Below, piece after piece: positions 45,266 to 56,383 of a stretch of 64,000 nucleotides of DNA (position 1 is the stretch's first letter; each line of letters starts with the position of its first letter). This DNA is from Pycnopodia helianthoides. Lineage: Eukaryota > Echinodermata > Asteroidea > Forcipulatida > Asteriidae. Location of the stretch: positions 8,440,948 through 8,504,947 of the forward strand of contig CM063243.1 of NCBI GenBank assembly GCA_032158295.1, given 5' to 3'. A program made the position numbers and the translations under genes. The notes under the pieces were generated by a model. The model worked only from the letters and a program-made list of their open reading frames with translations, made no database searches and was not told where the DNA came from.

Positions 45266-45560
45266 CCCCCCCCCATGAAAAAAAGAAGAATCCTCTAAAG
45301 AATTCCGGGAGATTCCTAGAACACAATGAAGACACAATGGGGGGGGGGGGCGGGAACACCAAGCCACATATCGAGCATTAAATGTTTTTTTAAGCACAAC
45401 TGGTAAATTCTGTGTAGTATTTTACTATGCTATTCAAGGAAAATGGTTCTCTGCAACCATTGGATGCTGGATATTTGGCATGATGTACCCCCACCCCATT
45501 GTTTCATCATCTCTGGAATTCTTAAGAGAATTTCGAGGGGGGGGGGGAGACTTCTGTACA
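45266..45560. mobile_element. Imperfect inverted-repeat element with homopolymer G/C tracts
   Basis: The left part has a C tract, AAAGAATTCCGGGAGATTCC, CACAATGGGGG and CATATCGAGCATT. The right part shows the same landmarks in inverted order (GGATATTTGGCATGATG, CCCCATTGTTTCATCATC, GGAATTCTTAAGAGAATTTCG, G tract). No coding capacity. Confidence 0.55.
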
Positions 45561-46046
45561 AGAGGGGAAGAGTATGTTAGACCACAGGATTTTAGATTTG
45601 TTTGGTTTTTGGTGGGTTGGGACTCCCTCTGCCACATGTAGTCCATGGTATAACTGAAACACATAAGATGTTTAAAAAAACACCAAAATTCACCACACGA
45701 GGAGGTGTTCCTTGGACCGGACAAAAGTGGAACAGCAAATGGAGGTTGAGCGACGGGGTCCTGTGCAAACTCCAAGGGAAACAATGCTTATGGCACATGA
45801 GTTTTATATGTACCAGTGAACCTTTTAATATATTTTTAATATCATACATTAGTATGAAAATTGCCTTGTTGCTTGGAATGCAGTTTGAGTAAGATCAAAT
45901 TATGTCACAGTAACAATTGTCCAACCAATTTGGTACGTGTATTTACTTGCCAGTGGTAACACTTGTGGTGATTTTAGGAAAAGAAACATTGATCAAGGAA
46001 GTGAGTTAAGCTTAACTAACTGGAAATACATTTTTACACTACTGTA

Positions 46047-46263
46047 AAGGCCATGTCACACAAGGCAGTTTACAAGAAACCAGTTCCAGGGCAATCTCCA
46101 ATAAGGAAAACCATTTACATTTTAGCTTTCTCATTATATTCTTGGTGTCTGTAAGTTCCAGCTAGAAGCATGTCTCTTGTGCTGCCGAAGTGTTCCTTTT
46201 GCATACAGTGCAGTTGGTTGCCTCAAAGTTGCATGAAGAAACTGCCCTGTGTGACATGGCCTT
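46047..46263. mobile_element. MITE with 25-bp terminal inverted repeats
   Basis: AAGGCCATGTCACACAAGGC at the left is matched by GCCCTGTGTGACATGGCCTT at the right, 217 bp end to end. No open frame. Confidence 0.75.
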
Positions 46264-47160
46264 AATATTTGTAGAATTGGCCAAACTTTTAGCCTTCCAT
46301 TAATTGTAAGTTAAAAAAAAAAAAAGTATTATTCATTGAACATTGTGTGTTCTGTTACAAATTGATACCAAGGTGCGTTATTGTATTCATATTTTCATTA
46401 ATTCAGGGCTGATTATTGTATTATTTTTACTCATAGTCTGAACATTTTTCTGTTATATTATGAAGTAGGCCAACAGCATTGTATATTCCATGATGGCATT
46501 GTGATTTATGAATAATTTAAAACTATTTGTAAATCCATATTGATAATATTTTTACATTTACATATAGATATAATTTTATTACAATTTTATAAGCAAAGTA
46601 ATTTTATAACAGATTTCTCTAAGGTTTTCCTCACACATCTGAAACTGAAACTTCCTTCTTTGTCTTCTCTCCATGGAGTTCTTGGCAAGTAAAGTGACTA
46701 AGTTCACTACTCTGAGAGTCCTTGGCTTCACAACCAGAATAAATGAAATGAAATAGTGGTTTTGATTTGTTGTTTGAAAAGGTAGAACGAGCCATAAACA
46801 ATGGACGTGTTACTGCTCTTAGAACGTACATAATTATGCGTGCTCACACAAGACCAACATTAATTTTTGGTTGGTAAACTCGTGGAATACGGTAACAAAT
46901 ATAGCGCACCTGCGTGAGGGGGGTTGGGGCGTGTTCATGTCTGGTACAAAACTTGTCGTCCATTGTCTGAAATGAAAATTGGACCAAAATATCATTTTGC
47001 ACTTGGTCCATCAAAAAGAGAAAACAAAATCTTCATCGTTTGATTGTTATTCTTTTATTTGAACAAAAATTGTAATGTTGAAACTAGAAAATGGTGTATA
47101 TTTTTCTATTTTGTTGCATATTTCTAATTGATTTACAAAATAATCATGAGGGTTAGTGGA
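46264..47160. other. Intergenic, nothing seen
   Basis: AT-rich DNA with no supported exon, RNA gene or repeat beyond short A and T tracts. Confidence 0.4.
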
Positions 47161-47252
47161 TGATTAATCACTGTCAGTTTGTGCATGATTAATCATTGTC
47201 AGTTTGTGCATGATTAATCATTGTCAGTTTGTGCATGATTAATCATTGTCAT
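47161..47252. repeat. 25-bp tandem repeat, about 3.7 units
   Basis: Units are made of GATTAATCATTGTC and AGTTTGTGCAT, nearly identical to one another (one C for T in the first unit). Confidence 0.9.
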
Positions 47253-47546
47253 GTGTATAGTGAACCGACGTCTGGACCAATTATTTCACTTTTCTTGTAG
47301 TTTGATCAAACCCATTTGTAGATATTCCAATTTGTTTCTTGTGAATTATATAGAAATAAGAGAAAAAAAGATAATTCCAAATTATGTAAAAATGCACACA
47401 AATTATATTAAAAAAATACCAATAGATCAACTATAGGATGCAAATATATACAATCTGATGCATGTCAACGCTTTTTTCTATATAAAAACGACTAGTGTCT
47501 ACATAAATATATAATTGTTAGCAAGTTTAAATTGTACTAACGACCA

Positions 47547-48083
47547 GGACCCAATTTCATAGAGCTGCTTGAAGGCCCTGTACACTATTGGTAAGATCGA
47601 AAAACACAAAATTAATGTTCACAGATTCACACATAACTTACATGAGTTAAAGTAAATAATGGTAGAAAGGGTTCCTTAAAATATTTCTTCTGAAAATGCT
47701 ATCGTTTCTGAGATATGAGTAAAACAATAGTTTTTATCACGCGTGATAAAAACTCAATGTTTGAAAAACGGAAAACACATAAGGTCTCTTTTCATTTTCT
47801 CGTGACCTCGATGACCAATTGAGCTCAAACTTTCTCAGGTTTGTTTGTTCATGCATTGAATCACACAAAATGTGGACACTGATTTTGAGCTGTTACCAAA
47901 AGTGTAATACCTTTAAGCAGAAATTATTGTTTAACAATTGTTCTGCTTCACAAAAATGAGCAGGATACCAGTCACAATTTGTACATGTGACATGGTAGTT
48001 TGGCTGGTAAACTTGTGCTGGTAAGCATATTTGTTCGTGCTTAGCTACTTTTTGTGCTTAAGCAGCACTATGAAATTGGGCCC
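47547..48083. mobile_element. Palindromic MITE (family 1) split by a family 4 MITE
   Basis: The left end GGACCCAATTTCATAGAGC reaches TTGA at 47569. The element resumes after TTAA at 47913-47916 with GCAGAAATTATTGTT and ends CACTATGAAATTGGGCCC. The break is at the same terminal site as in the 595-1139 copy. Confidence 0.8.
47569..47916 (+). mobile_element. MITE (family 4) nested at the TTAA site
   Basis: Starts (TTGA)AGGCCCTGTACACTATTGG and ends CCAAAAGTGTAATACCTTTAA, giving loose inverted termini. A perfect internal palindrome, TTTTTATCACGCGTGATAAAAA (split here as TTTTTATCACG and CGTGATAAAAA), marks its centre. Confidence 0.7.
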
Positions 48084-49239
48084 TGTAGTTCTGACATAAT
48101 GATTGAAATTCATTGGTTTTTAACCATATTTTTGTAGGCCCTATTACTTTACATTCAACAAGAATAACAATTCCCCATATAAGACATAATATCAAAAGAG
48201 TTTTGTATTTCAGTTGATGTATTTTTTTAAAAGAACCTGCGGCTAGCCAAGGAGGTAGGGGGCATGGAAAGGCTGGAGGGAACATGCCCCCCCCCAAAAA
48301 AAGTTTGTACTCTCCGTCTTAGGTGCCAGCCTAGCTACCAAATATCCCCAAGAGTGCTCTCTTCCAGGAAACGTAAAAAAATGTACTCAAAATGTAGAAA
48401 AAGGTCTATCCTACGGAAGCGTATTTAGGACATTGGTTTTGTATCTGTCCTGTTGGACATGCCTGTGTAATCTTTGCCACTCATGTAGTCATCACTACGG
48501 TGGCCATCTCATGTTACTGCACAACGGTTTCCATCAACAACAAAACACTATTTCAGAACGGCGTTATGACGCTCTAATTTTACCTCCCAAATTTACCCTA
48601 TCAGGACTCTCGAAAAACATTTTGAAAGTTCAACAAGTTCATTTGTGATCAATACAGATCAAAAAAGTTACGGGGAAATTATGGTAGGGGCACATTGTGC
48701 CCATCCCCGGTCCTGAACTTTTGCAAACCAACTGTGCCAACTCATTTCAATCTCATCCCCGCCCCAGAAAAAGCCCCACCACAAAAAAAGTTTCCTGATA
48801 AAACCCTCTTTCATATTATTTTAAACTTTTATGAAATCAGTCATTTCTGGTAATAACATATTTCAAGTACTCAATATATAAGAAATTATAACGTTTTGTT
48901 CTTGTTTCTTTAATAAAAATGATTATTTAATCAAGGAGGTGGACTTTGTTTTGTTATGCAAATTATTTTCTGAAATCCTGGGCGTATGATCGATCACGTG
49001 GTTCGTTTTGTGAGCATTTTTATGATCAACGGTGCTATATCTTTCTTTACATAAAGTGTTTAATTTTCATTTTTACTGTTCACTTAATTAATTTGTTATT
49101 GGGGAAATTAACTTCAGATAAAAAACAAACCTGTCCATGACCAAATAATGATGAGTAAGTTGTCCAATGAGAACAACTTTGTTTTGTTATGCACAAATTG
49201 TGTGTGAAAGCCAATGCATGATCACGTGACACTAGCAGC
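48084..49239. other. Intergenic, nothing supported
   Basis: Short chance frames only. Two CTTTGTTTTGTTATGCA copies near 48944 and 49180 suggest an old small duplication, without known function. Confidence 0.4.
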
Positions 49240-49362
49240 ACATTGGACCGCCATTTTTAAAGACGAACTGATTGCGTCAACCCGTCCCTGTAACTTATTC
49301 ACAAACTAATCTAAGTTTTTCACCGAGTTCCAAGGACACAACTATCACAAAGTGTGAAGGTG
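49240..49362 (+). other. Possible non-coding first exon of an unidentified gene
   Basis: GGACCGCCATTTTTAAAG resembles a YY1-type promoter-proximal motif. About 110 bases later GTGTGAAG is followed by a good donor, GTGAGTTG. It may be the 5' end of the gene with candidate exons at 51.8 and 53.6 kb. This is inference from signals only. Confidence 0.25.
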
Positions 49363-50190
49363 AGTTGCTAACTTAATTGTGATAATGATGATTTTATTTT
49401 ATAAGAGTTTCACGAAAAGAATTTAGAGACTTTGGGAGTAACTTTTTCAAGTTCCAACTCTGAACTAAAACGTGTGTGCTGTGAAGTGTAATGGTCGGAC
49501 TTATTGACAAGTAGTCTCAGTTGCACTGCACTGACGTCCTGGGTATAAAACTTCTCTTAACAGAACTTCAACTGATGTTTGTTTGGCATATTTTTACCCG
49601 ATGTAAGAAGCTGAAATTTAGATCATATGTTCTTCATTTCCCTAACTGTATTCAATAGGGGGAACTGTACTTCGAATAACAAATGGGCATAGGTGACATA
49701 TTCCAGAAAAGGGCAGATCCATGCTTCCGTTGTAAACATTTTGTACCAATTGACATGTAAGCACGTTTGGGCTTGTGTGCAATGTGTAGCAACTCCAATA
49801 GTCCCGTCAACTGAAGCAGAAAATTTGATTACTAAAATTATGATTTTTAGTTTTCAATAAATTTGACCATAAAGGGTCTCTCTGTCAATTAGTTTTCATA
49901 TACTTACGAGGATTTAGAATGTAGCACAAAATATATTCAAACCCTGCTAAATAAATGGTACAGACCAACAGCAGAAACGCTTCTCAGATAGTGAATTCCT
50001 AGTATTAGGGATTATTTTTATGTGTGGACATTATTCGCTGTGGATTTTGGCAATTTCAAAAACGTGACCACCTTTTGAAGTGAAAATTTCACAGGTTATT
50101 GTATCTACATTTACATAGGTCAAGTAATAAACCACAAGGGAAACTGACTGGGTAAATTTAAAATAGTATGGGGTTGAACAAAGAAAAATT

Positions 50191-50264
50191 GACTAGAGCG
50201 GGATTTGAACCAACGACCTCCGGATTATAACGTACCGGCGCTCTACCAACTGAGCTATCTAGCC
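50191..50264 (-). tRNA. tRNA(Asn)-like core inside a SINE, degenerate
   Basis: The minus strand has GATAGCTCAGTTGGTAGAGC (A box) and GGTTCAAATCC (B box). The anticodon loop is enlarged by two bases around GTT, so the fold is impaired. Most likely a retroposed pseudo-tRNA. Confidence 0.45.
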
Positions 50265-50480
50265 CTATATTGGCGGTCTCCCTATTTTGTCAATATCTTT
50301 GTTCGGGGGTGCCAGTCAGAAGCCATACAACCGTTAACTGCCGTGTAGCCAGGGATCACACCCAAGTTTACGATACAACCTGGGAAGCAGCAGCCACGGG
50401 ATCACCTTGAGGGGATGCGACTTTTTAATTTAAATGTCAAGTAATAAACCACAAGGGAAACTGACTGGGTAAATTTCAAA

Positions 50481-50606
50481 TAGTATGGGGTTGAACAAAG
50501 AAAAATTGGCTAGATAGCTCAGTTGGTAGAGCGCCGGTATGTTAATCCGGAGGTCGTTGGTTCAAATCCAGCTCTAGTCAATTTTTCTTTGTTCAACCCC
50601 ATACTA
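50481..50606 (+). repeat. 34-bp inverted repeat extending a tRNA-like acceptor stem
   Basis: The arms 50481-50514 and 50573-50606 are reverse complements at 33 of 34 positions; the one difference gives a G-U pair in RNA. The arms include the acceptor stem of the enclosed tRNA-like core, so the transcript could fold as a cloverleaf on a 34-bp stalk. Confidence 0.85.
50508..50579 (+). tRNA. tRNA(Asn, GTT)-like gene inside a SINE
   Basis: The 72 bases fold as a full cloverleaf: acceptor GGCTAGA/TCTAGTC (7 pairs, one G-T), D stem GCTC/GAGC, anticodon stem CCGG/CCGG with one T-T mismatch, loop ATGTTAA with GTT, and T stem GTTGG/CCAGC with loop TTCAAAT. A and B boxes are intact and a TTTTT follows within 10 bases, so Pol III transcription is conceivable. 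The retroelement setting argues for a tRNA-derived repeat. Confidence 0.45.
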
Positions 50607-51755
50607 CATTTACATAGGATTAAAACAATCAAACGGTCCCAAAAACCAAAAGTATACTTTGCCTTTAAGGAGCCTAAAAAGAAAACTGGGAGGCCAAGTT
50701 AACGGACAGTGCCAGGAAATGTTCAAAATCAAAGAGTGCGTAAAATGCCAGGTACAGAAAGCTCCACCAAGTTATCTTACTTCCAAGTTCCAGCATTGTA
50801 TACCATTCGATTGATTCCTTCATTAAGATTGAGAACATTAATTACATAATGCTTATTAATGCTGCACAAACTTAGTACTTTCCATGTGTCATTGTGTTTT
50901 TATTGATGTAGTTTTCACTAGGCCAGATACTCAATGATTACATTTAACTTTAACAAAATAATTTGTAACTGAGATTTGCTGTCCAGTCATAAAGACCCTT
51001 CTCAGATGACGTTACTATTTTATTGGTCACCATGCTGGAGTTGTACTTACACGCTAACATCACGCGCAAGACGTAACTAGAACTGCCTGAACTGGTGCTA
51101 CAAAACGCAATGCTGGATGGCACTATGCGTACATATAGACCATTTGAGTAGTGGTAGTACACCAGCATGGCAGCCCTTGCGCATTGCTGTAGAAATGTGG
51201 CCTCAGTGAAAAGCAGGTATGATATTTGGCCCTTGGAAAAGAGTAGAAACTTTTTATTACGTACAAGGGCTGGATTACACGTAAAGAGGGTGTAGACCTT
51301 AAAACGTTGACTGCCGGTCATTATATTCGTAGTGCGTTCCCATTTGCCAAGTGCGGTGCGCATGCGCGCATAAGTGCGATGCCCATGCACGCATACCAAA
51401 TAGGTACTATACAAAACAAAACAAAAATTTACATGCACATTCTAAGGTCGATGTCCTCACCACTGCCAGAAGCGTATGTGTTGCGTGCTCAGTGATGCCA
51501 GAGTATTTAAATAACAATACAAAGCCCTTTCATTCTCTATGAGTATACTCGTAGTGGCAGAATCCGTCTAACCTGTTACTACAGATATACTCGTAACTGG
51601 TAGGCGGCAGTCAACAGTGCTAATAGACTTTTAAAGCTATTTAAATAACAATTTTTCAGATTCTTCTGAAGGCAAAAGAATCAGAAATCAGATAAAAGTA
51701 GGAAGAAGTATATGGCTTTAATTTGGGTTTGGTGATCTGTTTTCTTTGGTTCCAG

Positions 51756-53777
51756 GTTGTGATGATAATAATGAGCACGAGCTCCACCCAGGACAGATAC
51801 TGCAAAGAAGAGGTTTCGCTTGCCTATAATATCAGATACTCCCATCTTCCCAGTGACAAAACAGAGCTTCGTGGAGCTGGAACGATCTCTCTCCTTCTCT
51901 ATGTATGTATCTTACTGAGGGAACGACGATGAAAATTCTGATCATTTAACCCTCCCACAAAGATTTCCCTTGGCAAAACTGCTACAAAGAGTGTATCATT
52001 TGCTACTTGAAATTAGAATTCAGTGTGGCACAAAACGTGTTCAGTCCTGAATATTTTGCGACACAAAATTGCTGGACGAAATCGTCCTCTGGCAGGTGTT
52101 TCTTTGTTGAATAGCAAGATGCTACACAAATGTATCGTTTGCTAATTACTCAAAGTAAGCATTCAGTCATCAACATATTCAGTCTATATATTTCGTAAAA
52201 TTGCTGGACAGAATCATTCGCTGGCAGGAATTTGTTTGTTGAATGTTTTTTTAGCAGTATATGGTTATTAACAGAAACCCTATTGTTTGCTCTTGTTTCT
52301 GTCATTAATTTTGAAGTATTATTAAGAAATTTACTCTCTCCAGATTGTGTGTTCTTTAAAGTTTCATGGCTCAATTTTCTCTGAAATGTTTTTGTTGTAG
52401 AATTTTGACAGATGATGCTGTTTCAAAACGCTTGCTATGGACAATGCACAACATGCAAACATGCAAAGTTGTTTAGACTTGGCTGATGGACGTGATTTAT
52501 TGTCGGGGTTACGACTGTAATCATTTAATTTTGAATTTCCACTTTTAACTGTTTTTTAACTACATGTACCACTAATCAGTAGCCAATTTTTTTGTACAAT
52601 ACTCTAATTGAAAGCTTGTAACTTTCTTGAAAAAAATAAATAAAAATAGCTATTTAACATTTAAATCTAGATTTTTGGGTCTAATCAGCAAAATATCCCA
52701 CCAGTGAAAATACCCATCAATTTTTTTCTGAAGAGGCCACCACGAAGCAATGTGCAATTCTATCGCACACAAAACACACAACACACAACACATCAATTCA
52801 TGGTGACAGCTTGTCTACATTTTGTAATTAAATTTTTAAAAGTCAGACTTATGGGCGCCTAGCTAGTACTACGATGAATCATTTACCACTTAGGACTACC
52901 ATTTGGGCAAACCAACGTTGTCACAATGAAACCATGATTACAAGCATGTAGTGACAACAAACGTTCTCATAAAGTGCACAGGGTTTTGCTTAGAGCTGCT
53001 TAAGCACAAAAAGTAACTAAGCAGAAAAACAATTTTGCCCTACAGACTAAGGTTATCAAAACATGTCATTTACCATTGTGACTGGTTTCCTGCTTATTTC
53101 TCCTGAGCAGAAAAATCGTTAAGCACTATTGTCTGCTTAAAGGCAGAGTACACTTTTGGTAATTGTCAAAAACAAGTATCATCACTTGGTGTATCCCAAC
53201 ATAGGCATAAAATAACAAACCTGTGAAAATTGGGTTCAATTGTTCATCAAAGTTGCAAAAGATTATTGTAAGAAAAACGCCTGCAAGATTCAATCTTTTT
53301 GGGTGAAAATTACCTCTTTCTCTAAAACTACATTACTTTAGAGGGAGTCAATTCTCACAATGTTTTATACTATCAGCCGCTCTCACGTGCTCCTTACCAA
53401 GTAAGTGTTTATGGTAATGTATTTCCTGAGTAATTACCAAAAGTATCCAGTGCCTTTAAATATAAAAAAATAAAGGAAAATAAAGTAAAAACCAATTTTC
53501 TCAAAGACACCGTTTAGTCCAAGCCTAATAATGAATTATTTTTTCAAAAAATGTTGATACGCTTTAATAAATATATATATTAAAAAAACTGTATCGCGCT
53601 TATTTCAGGAAATTGTTCTTAGCAAAGATCAACTGGATGTTCTTCGAGACTGAAGAGCAGCGGAAGGCAAATTTGTCAACGCTTTTGTCGTCAATCTCAT
53701 TCACCTTGCAGGAGGTGACCAAGGAGCAGGACGAGCAGGAGGAGCAAGATCATGACGATGATGAGGAGACGTCTAAG
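51756..53777 (+). CDS. Candidate exons of an unidentified gene
   Basis: Exon 51756-51902 has a TTCCAG acceptor, an ATG at 51771 and a GTATGT donor; it reads MSTSSTQDRYCKEEVSLAYN and ends SLLLY in phase 0. Exon 53609-53777 has a TTTCAG acceptor and a GTACGA donor. It is open in one frame as EIVLSKDQLDVLRD and, after a one-base shift, as EEQRKANLSTLLSSISFTL and an acidic EQDEQEEQDHDDDEE run. No family was recognised. The need for a frameshift makes it doubtful, though the same indel type affects real exons here. Confidence 0.3.
52985..53140. mobile_element. Palindromic MITE (family 1), truncated
   Basis: Starts in AGAGCTGCTTAAGCACAAAAAG and runs to GTCTGCTTAA, where a family 3 MITE begins. No GGGCCC end is present on the left and no continuation on the right. 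Confidence 0.6.
53137..53459 (+). mobile_element. MITE (family 3)
   Basis: Starts TTAAAGGCAGAGTACAC and ends AATTACCAAAAGTATCCAGTGCCTTTAA. The body matches 10868-11247 (CACTTGGTGTATCCCAACAT, TCTCACAATGTTTTATACTA). Its left TTAA is the terminal CTGCTTAA of a family 1 MITE. Confidence 0.8.
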
Positions 53778-54540
53778 GTACGAGAAGCCGTTGTCAAGGC
53801 CGGCTGTCCTTTCATTTTTTTTGGTGCCCTACTTTGCGGTGCTGCTCACCACGACCAGGGCATTCTGGGCTTGCACCCTGAAGAAGTACCTTCCTTTTAC
53901 AACAGGGTGCAGTAAGTGCAGAATGCTGTGGTAAATAGCATCATGGAATCAGGCCAAGCTCCACGATGCCAGGTATTGTGGTATTTCTCTTGTGTTGACC
54001 TCTGGGGGGGGGGGTGTAAATCCAGGATATTAATTGTGAAGACGGTCCATTTTATTTGTCTAGTAATTTATTTATTTTTCATTCACCTGAGGCCTGCGTT
54101 GCATCCAGGTGTGTGCCGGGCACGTTTACCAGCGGCGGCACCAGACCTTATAACCTGGAGGGGGGCAAGCTTAAATTTAATGGGGGCCAAACATTAATTT
54201 TTTTTGTAATTTTTTTACCGCAAGGGGTGGACTTACCCCAGTGTTATTCTTGAGATGGGATATTTCCTTGCAAATCAAGCTTATTTTTTGTCCGTGTATG
54301 GGTATTCACTCCAGAAATAAGAGTTTGCGCTTTGTGAATTTGGCCTGTTGTGCAAACTGGGTGTACACATGGGTTTCACATGGGTGTATTTAACCAATCT
54401 TCAAGCTCAATGAAATGGTGAAGACCAATGGTGTGTTTTGGTGACCCTGAGAAGAGACAAGTTTGTGACATAAAATTCACTGACTGAAACGATTCCTAAG
54501 ATGTCAAGTAAACAGAATGGCAAGGATTTTTAACCTACGA

Positions 54541-54680
54541 TTTCTTGATTAACAAGTCGTTGCTCTACCAACTGAGCTATCTAATGTAGCATCGTGTTGT
54601 TGCAGTTGGTCATCTTATTTTGTCAGTATCTTTGTTCATGGGCGGCCTTTCAGAAATCATACAACTTTGTACTGCCGTAA
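54541..54680 (-). mobile_element. SINE family B, degraded tRNA core
   Basis: The minus strand retains the A box TAGCTCAGTTGGTAGAGCAA, while the B box is lost. Next to it TTTTGTCAGTATCTTTGTTC and TTTCAGAAATCATACAAC match the other family B copies. Confidence 0.6.
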
Positions 54681-54699
54681 AGCCAAGCTTGTGGCACTT

Positions 54700-56190
54700 T
54701 TTGTTTTTTCATATCCCATTGCTAGCCCCTTGTACTCATTTTACCTGTCGCATTTTGGACAAATTCCATATTCTGTAAAAATCCACCATCTTTAAACCAT
54801 GCTTACCCAAACCAAAAGCTTGGTAATGGTTTGGTTAAAGTACATGTACTTGTATGTCATCGCTGTACAACCAATATCCTGAAAAAAGCTTAAGAATCGA
54901 TGACCGAAGCTCATGTTTTGGTGAGAGTCATTAAATTGTACCAAGTGACATAACTTAGAGGAAGGGGGCACGTGCCTTTTTTTAATGTCCTTGCCCCTCC
55001 CCAGGTGCCCTCCCCCCCATTTAAAATCTGCACTGTAAAGTTTGAAAATTACCAGAACAAAGGGTTACGTTTTATAAGCCTTCATGTAGTAATTTTAATC
55101 TTTTTAAAACTAATTTCTACTTACAAGTTTTAGTTAATGGCATAACAACAATGCTGGAATAGGCTTTTTTAGGAAAAATGCAAATGAAAACTACAGCTTT
55201 AATTGGCCAGAAGAGCTTTGAAAAAAGTTGCACTCTCTTTCTCCCTTAAAATGTTATCCATGTACGGATGCATTACAAACTTGTGACCAATGGTGTATGT
55301 GTTGTGTACACTCTCTCAGTATGATTATTTGGAAATAATAATGTACGTGTAAGTTCTTCAACAAAATTGGGGAAAATTCAAATCTGAGTTTTAGAAACAC
55401 ATGAAGATCAATTAAAGGGAATTAAGAAATTTCCTTTTGAATGCATGGTTAAGTTTGTAAATGATTGAATAGCTTAGTTTATATGAATTTAGGTTCAAAG
55501 TGCCACTTAGTTTTTTGGGGTTTTAAAAATTTGCAACGGAGCCTGTAGCCTGAGGCTTTGGGTAGTCTTGGTTCAAAGACGTTACTATCTGCGTTTGTTT
55601 CACATGCGCTCTGTACTTAAAAAAGATAATCCATCAGCAGGAGGGCGCAATTTACACAATGATAGTGCTACATATAATGTGCAATGACGGTACTGTAGTA
55701 AAACAAAGTATAGTTTACATTATACGTGTACAGTGTTCCTGGTCGGCTCAGGCTGGCTATTTACAGTGTGCCAGGATCATTTTACATTGACTAGGTACAA
55801 ATTCCATCGCTTATTGGATCCCTCGAAAATCCGATGGAGATTCCCCTAAAAATATGTATACATTTTTTAACACTGCATGACAAACTAGCCAAGACCTGCG
55901 TGGATGTCAACAAGAATCAAATAGAAGTCAGATAGAATTAATACCCATTAGAGATACTATAATCGAGTTCAAGTCCAATTAAAGTCTGAAAGAATCGTTT
56001 CCCATTAAAGAGGCAATACATTGTAGAACGGTTCGCGTAGAAAAAAACACACAAAGGTCTTGGCACCAAGACTAGACATAAGGGTGTGGTGGCTGGCTTG
56101 AGATAACAAATTACTTTTAACAAAACATGTTGGCCAAGTTGGATAGCTCTGATGGTGCCAAGTGGAACCCAGTATTCTGTGCAGAGTTCT
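54700..56190. other. Intergenic, nothing supported
   Basis: No exon, RNA gene or clear repeat was recognised in this AT-rich stretch downstream of the GPCR gene. Confidence 0.4.
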
Positions 56191-56383
56191 TGGTGAGCAG
56201 TGCCATGACATTGGACCTTGTCTTTTATCAGTCATTTGTTTTGGCTAATCATTCTCGGCTTGGAATTGGAGTTCGTGTTGCTCGACTTTTCTGCTGTAAG
56301 AATACTTTATTAACCTGTATAGACTAATAGTCAACCAGCTTTGAGAATTGTGAGTGATTTATGGTGCATTGTTTGATGTGATT

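Larger units (their letters stand above)
50120..50604. mobile_element. tRNA-derived retroelement (SINE family B) with two inverted tRNA cores and 14-bp TSD
   Basis: TACATTTACATAGG flanks the block on both sides (50106-50119 and 50605-50618), a target duplication typical of LINE-driven insertion. The interrupted sequence is a family 2 MITE whose right end continues to 50668. Inside are a tRNA-like core on the minus strand (50191-50264), the family's non-tRNA part, a repeat of the AAACCACAAGGGAAACTG block, and a second tRNA-like core on the plus strand (50508-50579). Confidence 0.75.

Noticed and set aside
47161..47252. 25-bp repeats as a CRISPR array
   Set aside because: Units are contiguous with no unique spacers; an ordinary minisatellite.
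50508..50579. Calling this a functional tRNA(Asn) gene
   Set aside because: It sits in a retroelement with a target duplication and long inverted flanks; listed only as tRNA-like.
50950..51438. A 162-codon open frame on the minus strand
   Set aside because: No domain, signal or splice context; composition looks like translated non-coding DNA and no paralogue is visible.
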